Notes under the pieces: model-generated
What the model was told of the DNA's origin: nothing
The model's input: only the letters and a program-made list of their open reading frames with translations
Database searches by the model: none
Shown here: positions 46,408 through 54,221 of the stretch, in pieces
How positions within the stretch are numbered: the stretch's first letter is position 1
Layout: the number at the start of each line of letters is the position of its first letter
From: JAOPZW01 sp963788935
GTDB lineage: Bacteria > Actinomycetota > Thermoleophilia > Solirubrobacterales > Solirubrobacteraceae
NCBI GenBank assembly: GCA_963788935.1
Contig: CAWBIM010000004.1
Span: 1,178,001 to 1,242,000 of the forward strand
Direction of reading: 5' to 3'
DNA: 64,000 bases
Program-made: the position numbers and the translations under genes

Positions 46408-48156
46408 CTAGCGCGGGAGCGGGTGCAGCGGGGGCAGCGACTGGGTCAGCGCCACCGGCGGGGCCCAGACCTCCGGCGACGTGATGTCCGGGAACGAGTC
46501 CGGCGTCACGGTCGAATCCAGGGCATGGGCGGCCTCGTAGGCGGCCTGGTCGATGTCCTTCGGGTTGTAGACGACGTCGCTGATGTCGTCGGTCGTCCCG
46601 TTCCCGAGGAGCCGACCGTAGAGCGGCCAGCGCGGCACCGGATCGGTGGCGTCGGGGTCCTTGAACGGGCGCCACGCAGGCTGGTCCAGGATGAGGCTCG
46701 GCGGGCAGGTCCGCGAGTTCGGCGACGGGAGGCACGGGTTGTACGGCTGGACCCAGAGGCCCGAGCGCGAGCCCGTGTCCTTGTTCTCCTTGCTGCGCGA
46801 CTGGTTGCCGCGGCTGATCTCCTCGACGTTCAGGAAGTCGTCGTGGTCCTGGTCGTCGAGGCCGTCCACCACGCCGTTGCCGTCGGTGTCGTTGTCGAGC
46901 CAGTCCGTCCCGAGGAACGTGGTCTTGAAGTCCGGCTCGCCGTACACGCCCTTCCACCACGCGACGCCGCGGTCCTCGGGGCTGAACGAGCCGACGGTCT
47001 CGTCCCAGTTCGTCAGGAAGTCCCCGTCCTCGTCGCGCTCGGCGTCGTCGAGGCAGCCGTCAGCGGCGTGCCGGCCGACGCGGTCGAGGGTGTAGATCGC
47101 GTAGACGCTCGTGGTCACGTCCGGGTACGTCTCCGGCGTCGTGCCCCGACCGAACTGCGGGCGGGCGCCGTCGCCGTCGAACGGAGCCGGGACGACCATG
47201 CCGCGGCAGCCCACGGCCGCGCTGGTGTCCTGGCTGGCCTGCAGGCCGTCGGAGTACCAGAGGTTCGTCAGGTTGTTCCACGCGGGCGAGGCCGTGGCCT
47301 TGCGCTTCCAGGCCTTGAACTCGAGGCCGGCCGTCAGCGCGTCGCCGTCGTAGTCCACGTCCGCGTCACCGACGAGCGGGTTGGGGTACGAGCGCTTGGT
47401 CGGGTAGGGCATCGCCGCGGCGCACGGGACCGGGTAGTCGCCGGCGGTCGGGCAGGAGCGCTGCTCGAGGTCGAGCGCGGACTTGTACTCCCAGCCGTCC
47501 TCCATGCCGTCGCCGTCGCTGTCGGCGTCGCAGACCTTCGTGCCGATCTGGCGCTCGACGGTGTCGGTCAGCAGGTCGTTGTCGTCGTCCGGGTCCGCCG
47601 CATCGGCGATCCCGTCGCCGTCGCAGTCGGAGACGGCGGGCGTCGTCGACGCGGCGGGCGCCGTGGCGCCGCCCGTGGCCACCGTCGACGTGGCGTTCGA
47701 CGTGACGGCCGCGCCGACCTTGGCGCCGGAACCCGCCGGGGCCGCGCCGGTGGTGACCGCCGGCGCGATCGTCGGCGAGCCCTTGGCCGGCGTGTACGCC
47801 GGGCTGAGGCGCTTGGCGAGGACGCGCAGCTGGAACGTGGTCGCAACCGACTGGCCGCTCTTGACCTTCAGGAAGGTGAGGAGCTTGGCCGGCACCTTGA
47901 CGACGAGCTTCGTCGTGGTCGCGGTCTCGGCCTTCACGAACACCGCGCGGGAGCCGGTGGCCTTGAAGAGGACGGTGTTGCGGTTCTTGCCGGCGAGGAA
48001 GCCCTTGCCGCGGATCGTGAGGCGATCGCCGATCTTGAGCTTCAGCGGGGCGACCGAGGTCACCTTGGGCGGGGTCGTCGCAGCGTTCGCTGCTGCCGGG
48101 ACGACGGCGAGCAGGGCGCAGACGGACAGGAGGAGTCGGACAACGGGCAGTCTCAT
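46408..48156 (-). CDS. Secreted IPT/TIG protein with thrombospondin-3-type calcium repeats
   Basis: 582 residues from ATG at 48156 with GGAG ahead. A signal peptide (about 1-25) precedes a TIG-like domain (about 30-120, PPKVTSVAPLKLKIGDRL ... RGKGFL). An Ala/Thr/Ser linker leads to Asp-rich repeats: DCDGDGIADAADPDDDND, DADSDGDGMEDGWE, DADVDYDGDAL, DEDGDFLTNWDE and DNDTDGNGVVDGLDDQDHDD. Such repeats bind calcium. No cell-wall anchor is visible. Encoded inside the Tad and two-component cluster, so possibly a surface or adhesive product of that system. Confidence 0.8.
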   Translation of the reverse strand: MRLPVVRLLLSVCALLAVVPAAANAATTPPKVTSVAPLKLKIGDRLTIRGKGFLAGKNRNTVLFKATGSRAVFVKAETATTTKLVVKVPAKLLTFLKVKSGQSVATTFQLRVLAKRLSPAYTPAKGSPTIAPAVTTGAAPAGSGAKVGAAVTSNATSTVATGGATAPAASTTPAVSDCDGDGIADAADPDDDNDLLTDTVERQIGTKVCDADSDGDGMEDGWEYKSALDLEQRSCPTAGDYPVPCAAAMPYPTKRSYPNPLVGDADVDYDGDALTAGLEFKAWKRKATASPAWNNLTNLWYSDGLQASQDTSAAVGCRGMVVPAPFDGDGARPQFGRGTTPETYPDVTTSVYAIYTLDRVGRHAADGCLDDAERDEDGDFLTNWDETVGSFSPEDRGVAWWKGVYGEPDFKTTFLGTDWLDNDTDGNGVVDGLDDQDHDDFLNVEEISRGNQSRSKENKDTGSRSGLWVQPYNPCLPSPNSRTCPPSLILDQPAWRPFKDPDATDPVPRWPLYGRLLGNGTTDDISDVVYNPKDIDQAAYEAAHALDSTVTPDSFPDITSPEVWAPPVALTQSLPPLHPLPR

Positions 48157-48238
48157 GGCTTGCTCCGCAATCGGCCGCAGGGTCCAGGACTTGAGGCGGG
48201 ACGTGCCGACCGTGGACGGGAATCCCACATCTCGGTCC

Positions 48239-48928
48239 TCACAGACCGCCGCCGATCCGCAGGCCCTGGGCGCCGCGCCGGCGGTCGCCGGGCGCGCGCG
48301 GAAGGACCCGCATCTCGCGCGCGAAGCTCTGCGCCGCCGCGAGGTAGACGGCCTGGCGGACGGTGACGCGCAGATCGAGAGCGACCCGCGGCAGCGCGTC
48401 GTCCGAGCCGCCCGCGGGCGCCCGCGCGACGGCGAGGACCTCGGCGTCCTCGAGCGCGAGCGTCGTCGAGCCCGGTCGCCCGTCGGCGCCCTCGCGCGTG
48501 ACCAGGACGTCCACGCGGCTGCCCGTCGCGAGGGTGGCGGCCGACCCGACCGCGACGATCTGCGCGACGCGCTCGCCGTCGCGCAGCGCCGGGCCGGCCG
48601 GCGCCGCGACCCCGGATCCGTCGTCCACGACGGCCGGATCGAGGTCCGCCCCGGCCGGGATCGCGACCGCCGCGCGCAAGCCCGCGACCTCGTCCGGCGC
48701 GCGGTACGCGCCCGCGGGCGCGTAGCGCGACGGCACCCGGCGGACGGCGAGGTGGGCGCGGTCGAGGCGCGCGCCCGCGGCGAGGCCGCCGCGGGCCACG
48801 AGCACCGGCACGGTCGGCCCGATCTGGCGCCGCAGCGCGGCCTCGCGGCCCGAGACACTGGACGCGGCGAGCGCTCCGAGTATGAGTGATAGACCGATAA
48901 GGATGGCGGCCCGGCGGCGCCGGGTCAC
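48239..48928 (-). CDS. cpaB: CpaB/RcpC-like SAF-domain protein
   Basis: 229 residues from GTG at 48928 (GTGA with the kinase). One N-terminal membrane helix (about 8-27), then a SAF domain (VPVLVARGGLAAGARLDRAHL, about 43-63) and the CpaB C-terminal beta part (RVDVLVTREGADGRPGSTTLALEDAEVL). In Tad systems CpaB helps assembly at the envelope. Partner genes tadABC lie 2 kb downstream. Translationally coupled to the histidine kinase. Confidence 0.82.
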   Translation of the reverse strand: MTRRRRAAILIGLSLILGALAASSVSGREAALRRQIGPTVPVLVARGGLAAGARLDRAHLAVRRVPSRYAPAGAYRAPDEVAGLRAAVAIPAGADLDPAVVDDGSGVAAPAGPALRDGERVAQIVAVGSAATLATGSRVDVLVTREGADGRPGSTTLALEDAEVLAVARAPAGGSDDALPRVALDLRVTVRQAVYLAAAQSFAREMRVLPRAPGDRRRGAQGLRIGGGL

Positions 48929-49677
48929 GGCGCGCCCCCTCCCCCACGCCCGATCGCGACCACGTCGGCCTCCCACGCGGGAAGCTCGAGGGCCAGCCGC
49001 GCGCCGCCCGAGCTCGGCGCCGACACGAGCCGGCCGCCGTGGCGGCCCGCGATGTCCGACGCGATCGCGAGGCCGCGGCCGCGCGACCCCTGCCCCGCCC
49101 GGGCCCGCCGGGCGAGCGTCGCCACCGGCGCCGGGAGGCCCGGCCCGGCGTCGGAGACCTCGATCCGGACCCGGCCGGGCACCGCGCGCGCCGCGAGCTC
49201 GACCGTCCCCGCCCCGTGCTCGAGCGCGTTCGCGAGCAGGTTCCCGACCGCCTGCGACAGCCGGACGCGGTCGCCGCGGACGAGCACGCCCGGTGCGACC
49301 GCCCCGACCCGCAGATCCGCGCCGAACACCGGCGCGACGGCCCGCCACGTCTCGGCCTGGTGGGCGAGCAGCTCGCCGACGTCCACGACGTCGGGGCGAT
49401 CGGCCGCCCGCCGGCCCGCCCGGGCCGCGGCGAGGTCGTCCAGGGCGAGGCCGGCCCGCCGCAGCTCGAGCTCGAGCGCCGCCAGCCGGGTGCCGCCCGG
49501 GTCGCCCCGGTGCTGCGCGCCGTGCAGGGCGAGGTGGGCCGCGGTCAGCGGCCCGCGCAGCTCATGGCACGCGCGCGCGACGAGCTCGCGCCCGCGCCGC
49601 AGCTCGCGCCACGCCAGCGCGGCCATCCCGGTCGTCGAGGCCGCCACGAGCCAGGCCCAGGTCGCCGAGGCGGTCAT
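48925..49677 (-). CDS. Sensor histidine kinase, short
   Basis: 250 residues from ATG at 49677 (ATGA with the regulator). One N-terminal hydrophobic helix, then the phosphoacceptor HisKA segment ARACHELRGPLTAAHLALHG (His near 41), N box NLLANALEHG, G1 SDAGPGLP and G2 GRGLAIASDIAGRHGG. The kinase lacks an extracellular sensor domain, so it may sense from within the membrane or through CpaB. Pairs with the response regulator. Confidence 0.88.
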   Translation of the reverse strand: MTASATWAWLVAASTTGMAALAWRELRRGRELVARACHELRGPLTAAHLALHGAQHRGDPGGTRLAALELELRRAGLALDDLAAARAGRRAADRPDVVDVGELLAHQAETWRAVAPVFGADLRVGAVAPGVLVRGDRVRLSQAVGNLLANALEHGAGTVELAARAVPGRVRIEVSDAGPGLPAPVATLARRARAGQGSRGRGLAIASDIAGRHGGRLVSAPSSGGARLALELPAWEADVVAIGRGGGGAP

Positions 49678-50393
49678 GACGGCATCCCGTCGACGAGCCG
49701 GTAGCCGACGCCCCACACGTTCACGACGTACTGGTCGCCGTGGACGCCGAGCTTGCGCCGCAGGCGGCAGGCGTGCGAGTCCAGCGTCCGCGTCGTCCCC
49801 ATGTGCCGGAAGCCCCAGAGCTGGCGCAGGAGCTCGTCCTTGGTGAACACCCGCACGGGGTCGCCGGCGAGCGTCCGCAGCAGCGCGAACTCCTTCTGGG
49901 AGAGCACGAGCGCGACGCCGCGCAGGAACGCGGTCCGCGCCTGGGGGTCGATCTCGAGCCCGCCCACCCGGAGGCGGCCGCCGCGCCGGCGGCCGTCCGC
50001 CCGGCGCAGGAGCGCCGCCACGCGGCCGCGGAGCTCGGGATAGGAGAAGGGCTTGCACACGTAGTCATCGGCCCCGCGCTCGAACCCGCGGACGCGGTCG
50101 AGCTCGCCGTCGCGCCCCGTGAGCAGGACGAGCGGCGTGTCCGGATCGATCCGCGACGCGATGCCGTCGGCCTCGCGCACGTGGCGCAGGACGTCGTAGC
50201 CCGACGCGTCGGGCAGGCCGAGGTCGACCAGGGCGAGGTCGGGGAAGTGCGTCTCCAGCAGGTGCAGACCGTGCTGGGCGGTCTCGGCGACGAGCAACTC
50301 GTAGCCGTCGGCGGTGAGGTTGTCGGCCAGGAACGTCCTCGTGGCGGGGTCGTCCTCGACGACGAGGATCGTGGCGGGTGCGTCTCGGGTCAT
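49674..50393 (-). CDS. OmpR/PhoB-family response regulator
   Basis: 239 residues. The ATG at 50393 has a near-perfect AGGAGGC Shine-Dalgarno, which decides the start. Receiver domain: ILVVEDD at the N-terminus, phospho-acceptor in LALVDLGLPDASGYDV (Asp near 58), LLTGRD, and KPFSYPEL. A C-terminal winged helix (LSQKEFALLRTLAGDPVRVFTKDELL ... RTLDSHACRLRRKL) binds DNA. Likely controls the Tad cluster. Confidence 0.93.
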   Translation of the reverse strand: MTRDAPATILVVEDDPATRTFLADNLTADGYELLVAETAQHGLHLLETHFPDLALVDLGLPDASGYDVLRHVREADGIASRIDPDTPLVLLTGRDGELDRVRGFERGADDYVCKPFSYPELRGRVAALLRRADGRRRGGRLRVGGLEIDPQARTAFLRGVALVLSQKEFALLRTLAGDPVRVFTKDELLRQLWGFRHMGTTRTLDSHACRLRRKLGVHGDQYVVNVWGVGYRLVDGMPS

Positions 50394-50572
50394 GCCTCCT
50401 ATAGGCGCGGGCGAACCGGACTCGCCCCCCGAGCGGCAACACGACACCGATCCGATCGTCCGCACCGCCAAGCCGCTGCAAATTCCTGTTCAGACGCTGT
50501 GCGGAGGGAGGGATCGGCCGTAGGATCACGACGGCCCTGGACCGAGCAACCCGGCGGGGCCGCTTCCTTGTC

Positions 50573-51037
50573 ATGGATACGACCCGCCGCGGCAACTACG
50601 ACTCCGGCGAGGACTTCGTCCTCGAATACGGAGAGCTCCGCTTCACGTTCAACGAGCGTGACTTCATGGAGCGCTGCGAGCAGGCGGCGCTCAAGCTCGG
50701 GTTCGTGTCCGGCCGCCTCGACGCGCCCGAGCTCGAGGACCTCGTGAACCTCGCCGTCAACGGCGAGATCAACGAGCCCGCCTCGGCGCTCGGCGAGCAC
50801 GTCAACGACTGCTGGCCCGAGCTCGTCGGCCCCAGCGACCGCTCGCTCGTGCACTGGCTGCGGCGCCTCGTCTTCCGCTCCGCCTGGCTCGACCAGCGGG
50901 TCAAGGAGGGCGAGCTGGACGTCGCCTACGACGTCGGGAGCCAGACGTTCTCCTACGTCCAGCCCGACCGCGGCGGCCAGCCCGTCGAGCTCGCGCCCGA
51001 GCCCTCCTGGGGCCGGGTGGCCTACGTCCCGCGCTGA
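50573..51037 (+). CDS. Conserved-looking hypothetical protein, 154 residues
   Basis: Hydrophilic and soluble with a balanced composition (Glu, Asp, Arg, Trp) and no signal or membrane segment. Features: ELRFTFNERDFMERCEQAALKLGFVSG near the start and LVHWLRRLVFRSAWLDQRVKEGELDV in the middle, both probably helical, ending SFYV-like strands. No family recognised. Divergent from the response regulator; convergent with the Rho-like gene, overlapping it by 16 bases. Confidence 0.7.
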   Translation: MDTTRRGNYDSGEDFVLEYGELRFTFNERDFMERCEQAALKLGFVSGRLDAPELEDLVNLAVNGEINEPASALGEHVNDCWPELVGPSDRSLVHWLRRLVFRSAWLDQRVKEGELDVAYDVGSQTFSYVQPDRGGQPVELAPEPSWGRVAYVPR

Positions 51038-52410
51038 TCGAGCGCCTCGCCCCGCGCCTGGGCGATCGCCTGCGCGCCCTCGTCGCCCACGAGCCGCTCG
51101 GGCCGCGCCGTGGCGCTGAGGGTGAGATCGAGCGCGGGGAAGCGCCCGGCGCCCGTGAGCGCCGCGTCGAGCGCGACGATCGTCGTCTCGCCGCCCACCG
51201 GCAGGGCCGCGGCGGCGATCACCGTCAGCGAGCCGCCGTCGACGAGCGCGCGGGCCGCGGCCATCGTGCGCCGCGCGGTCGCCGGGTCGAGCGCGTCGAG
51301 CGCGTCCACGAGCAGCACCGCGTGCCCGCCGCGCACGGCGATCCGCTTCGCGGTCTCGACCGCGCGCTCCACGGCCTGGGCCTGCGCGTCCGCCGCGGCG
51401 CCCGCGTGGACGGCCGCGACCGGCTCGACCGGGCCGTCCTGCGCCCACTCGGCCGCCTCCTCGGGCCGGACGCCCGCGAGGACGACGGCGACCTCGAGCT
51501 CCTCGCGCCCGGACAGCGCCCGCGCGATGCGGCGCAGCGCCTCGGACTTGCCCGCCAGCGCCCCGCCGGTGATCGTCACCCGCGAGCCGCGGCCGATCGG
51601 CGTGAGCCACTCGATCGCGCGCAGCGTCGGGTCCTCGTCACCGAGGGCGATGCGCTCCGACGGCCACGCGCAGGGCAGCTCGTCGAACGGCGTGCCTTCG
51701 GCCACCTCGTCGGCCGGCCGGCCGTTGATGGTGTCGACGCGGACGAGCGACGGGTAGCGCTCCGAGCGCCGCGGCTTGCGCACCGGGCCCGCGACGCGGT
51801 CGCCGCTGACGAGCTCGCAGCGGCGGACCTGGGCGGCGGAGATGTAGACGTCGTCGTCGGAGGGCTCGGGGTGGGTGAGGCGCAGGAAGCCCGAGCCGTT
51901 GGCGAACAGCTCGACGACGCCCTCGACGGCGGTCTCGACCTCGCGCTCGCGCTCGTCGTCGCCGTCGCGGCCGTCACGCCCGTCCCGGCCGTTGCGGTCG
52001 CGCCCGCGACCGCCGCGGCCCCCGCGGGAGCGCCGGGCGGGCTTCTCCTCCTCCTCCGGCACGTCGTCCTCGTCGTCTTCGACCTTGACGAGGTCTCCGA
52101 CGGCCTCGGCCTCCTCGCCGGCGGCGGCATCCTCGTCCTCGGTCTCGACCGCGGCCTCGTCCTCGGTGTCGGCCGCGCGGCCACGGCCCCGGCCGCCGCG
52201 CCGGCGGCGCGGGCGGGCCTCGGGCTCGACGGCGGCCTCGTCGACGACCTCGGTCTCGACCGCGTCCTCGCCGCCCTGGTGGGCGACGATGCGGTCGACG
52301 AGGTCGGCCTTGCGCAGACGGCGGTAGCCGTCGAGGCCGAGCTCCGAGGCGATGGCATGCAGATCGGCGAGCGGGCTCGCCTCCAGGGCGGAGCGGGACA
52401 GCACGGACAT
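51022..52410 (-). CDS. Rho-family protein with degenerate motor domain
   Basis: 462 residues. N-terminal Rho_N domain (about 13-45, LADLHAIASELGLDGYRR), a long acidic plus RGG/RD-rich linker (46-158), then a Rho cold-shock-type RNA-binding domain (VEGVVELFANGSGFLRL ... VYISAAQVRRCEL ... SERYPSLVRVDTING, 162-230) and PFDELPCAWPSERI. In the ATPase part Walker A is kept as GGALAGKS (282-289) and Walker B as VLLVD (365-369). The catalytic DE before RPEE is GV (LAGVRPEEA, 311-319). The Q-loop is missing between 370 and 392, and the segment with the arginine finger is deleted, leaving GRFPALDLTLSATARPERL. Rho descent is clear; termination activity is doubtful. Confidence 0.8.
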   Translation of the reverse strand: MSVLSRSALEASPLADLHAIASELGLDGYRRLRKADLVDRIVAHQGGEDAVETEVVDEAAVEPEARPRRRRGGRGRGRAADTEDEAAVETEDEDAAAGEEAEAVGDLVKVEDDEDDVPEEEEKPARRSRGGRGGRGRDRNGRDGRDGRDGDDEREREVETAVEGVVELFANGSGFLRLTHPEPSDDDVYISAAQVRRCELVSGDRVAGPVRKPRRSERYPSLVRVDTINGRPADEVAEGTPFDELPCAWPSERIALGDEDPTLRAIEWLTPIGRGSRVTITGGALAGKSEALRRIARALSGREELEVAVVLAGVRPEEAAEWAQDGPVEPVAAVHAGAAADAQAQAVERAVETAKRIAVRGGHAVLLVDALDALDPATARRTMAAARALVDGGSLTVIAAAALPVGGETTIVALDAALTGAGRFPALDLTLSATARPERLVGDEGAQAIAQARGEALDQRGT

Positions 52411-52550
52411 CTGTGGTCCTCCTTCGTGACGACGGTGTCGGTCGGCATCCGGGGCACGCGTTGTCGCAGCGGCCCGGCGACCCGGTACGTGGGCCAGAGG
52501 CTAGCGGGCCGGTCCGACGCCGCGCGGCCCGCCCGGTGCCGGCCCGCCGC

Positions 52551-53453
52551 TCAGCCGCCCGCCCGGATCCACTTCAGCGCGTCGTCCTCGGCGTCGAACA
52601 CCGGGACCTCGGCCTGGCCGGCGAGGACCCGGCGCACGCGCAGGAAGTCGTCCGCGGCGGCGATGTCGTGCACCCGCACGATGGCCGCGCCGACGTCCGC
52701 CGACCACCCGACCGCGGCGAGGGTCCCCGCCAGGCGCTCGGCCGGTGCCCGGCCCGTGATCGCGCCGACGAAGTACTTGCGCGAGACGGCGAGCAGGAGC
52801 GGATGGCCCAGCGCCGCGACGCGCTCGATCGCGCGCAGGACCTCGACCGTCTCGGCCGGCGTCTTGGCGAAGTCGGGCCCGGGGTCGAGCACGAGGCGGT
52901 CGGCCGGCACGCCGGCGGCGCGGGCGGCGGCGCAGCGGTCGGCGAGGAACGCCACGACGTCGCCGACGACGTCGCCGCCGTAGTCGGCGAAGCGCTCCTG
53001 CTTGGGGGCGGCGCGCGTGTGCATGACGACGAGCGCGGCGCCGGTCTGCGCACACAGCTCGGCGAGGCCGACGTCGGCGAGGCCGCTCGTGTCGTTGATC
53101 ATCGCCGCGCCCGCGTCGAGCGCGGCGCGCGCGACGTCGCGCTTCCACGTGTCGACCGAGACCGGGACGCCCTCCGCGGCGAGCGCCGCGACGAGCGGGA
53201 TCGCGCGCCCGATCTCGACGTCGGGCGGCGTCGTCGCGGTGTACGTCACGCCGGACTCGCCGCCCACGTCGATGATGTCGGCGCCGGCGGCGACGAGCTG
53301 CCGGGCGTGCTCGAGCTGGGCGTCGAGCGTGCGCAGCCGCACGGCGTCGGAGAAGGAGTCCGGGCCCGTGTTGACGATGCCCATGAGCAGCGGGCGGCCC
53401 GGGGCGGGCTCGAGGACGTGGTCGCGCAGGCGGACGGGCGACGGCGTGGTCAC
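52551..53453 (-). CDS. folP: Dihydropteroate synthase-like protein
   Basis: 300 residues from GTG at 53453 overlapping the reductase stop. TIM-barrel motifs in order: LLMGIVNTGPDSFSD (about 30-44), IIDVGGES, VPVSVDTWK, AAMINDTSGL, VVMHTRAAP, LVLDPGPDFAKTPAE, and LLLAVSRKYFVGAITGR with the Lys/Arg pair. The first and pterin-binding motifs deviate from the standard NVTPDSF and DPGIGFGKT forms. Joins p-aminobenzoate to the pterin diphosphate in folate synthesis; a DHPS-like paralogue remains possible. Confidence 0.82.
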   Translation of the reverse strand: MTTPSPVRLRDHVLEPAPGRPLLMGIVNTGPDSFSDAVRLRTLDAQLEHARQLVAAGADIIDVGGESGVTYTATTPPDVEIGRAIPLVAALAAEGVPVSVDTWKRDVARAALDAGAAMINDTSGLADVGLAELCAQTGAALVVMHTRAAPKQERFADYGGDVVGDVVAFLADRCAAARAAGVPADRLVLDPGPDFAKTPAETVEVLRAIERVAALGHPLLLAVSRKYFVGAITGRAPAERLAGTLAAVGWSADVGAAIVRVHDIAAADDFLRVRRVLAGQAEVPVFDAEDDALKWIRAGG

Positions 53454-54199
53454 GGCACCGGAACGTAGTGCATGAACAGGTGGTCGCCGGCCCGGTGGAC
53501 GTCGCGCAGACGCAGCGCCGCGGGCGGGTCGAGCGCGTCGCCCTCGAGGACGTTCGGGCCGTCGCCGCCCGCCAGCAGCGGCGCGAGCGTCTGCAGGAGG
53601 TGGTCGAGGCAGCGATGGGCGACGAGGGCGCGCAGCAGCGTCGGGCCGCCCTCGCACAGCACGGAGCGCACGCCGCGCTCCGCGGCGAGGTGCTCGAGCG
53701 CCGCGGCCGGCGTCGCCCCGCCGGCCGGGAAGCGGTGGACGGCGACGTCCGCGCCGCGCCCCGCGAGGTCGAGGTCGGCCTCCGTGTAGACCTGGATCCG
53801 CGCCCGCGCCTCGGCGAAGAGCGGGATCTCGACGGGCACGTCGCCGCGGCGCGAGATCGTCGCCACGAGCGGCTCGGGGGCGAGGCCGCGCTCGGCCCGC
53901 CGCTCGCGCTGGTCGTCGTCGAGCAGGTCGGCGTAGCGCTCGGCGCGCAGCGTGCCGGGGCCGACGAGGATCGCGTCCACCGCCGTCCGCAACTCACGCA
54001 GCAGCGCGGTGTCGGCCGGGTGGCCGAGGCCGGCCGACCGCCCTTCGACGGTGGCCCGCCCGTCCGCCGAGGCGATCATCGCCGCCGCCACCTGCGGCCG
54101 GCCGTCTGGCCGCCCGGCGTCGAGTCCGAGCGCGGCGACGACGTCGGCCGGCGTGCGTCCGGCGCCGGCGGGGCCGAGGGGGACGAGGGTCGCGCTCAC
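53450..54199 (-). CDS. RibD C-terminal / DHFR-fold pyrimidine reductase family protein
   Basis: 249 residues. The domain begins VAAAMIASADGRATVEGRS (about 38-56, NADPH and substrate strand), has LRTAVDAILVGPGTLRAE, and ends VRSVLCEGGPTLLRALVAH (glycine-rich turn). This is the stand-alone RibD_C reductase family, without a deaminase domain. Usual role: reduction of the riboflavin precursor aminouracil, but such proteins can act on pterins. Coupled to folP by a GTGA overlap, which hints at a folate-path role. Confidence 0.85.
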   Translation of the reverse strand: MSATLVPLGPAGAGRTPADVVAALGLDAGRPDGRPQVAAAMIASADGRATVEGRSAGLGHPADTALLRELRTAVDAILVGPGTLRAERYADLLDDDQRERRAERGLAPEPLVATISRRGDVPVEIPLFAEARARIQVYTEADLDLAGRGADVAVHRFPAGGATPAAALEHLAAERGVRSVLCEGGPTLLRALVAHRCLDHLLQTLAPLLAGGDGPNVLEGDALDPPAALRLRDVHRAGDHLFMHYVPVP

Positions 54200-54221
54200 G
54201 CGGCCCAGTATGCGGGAGGCC

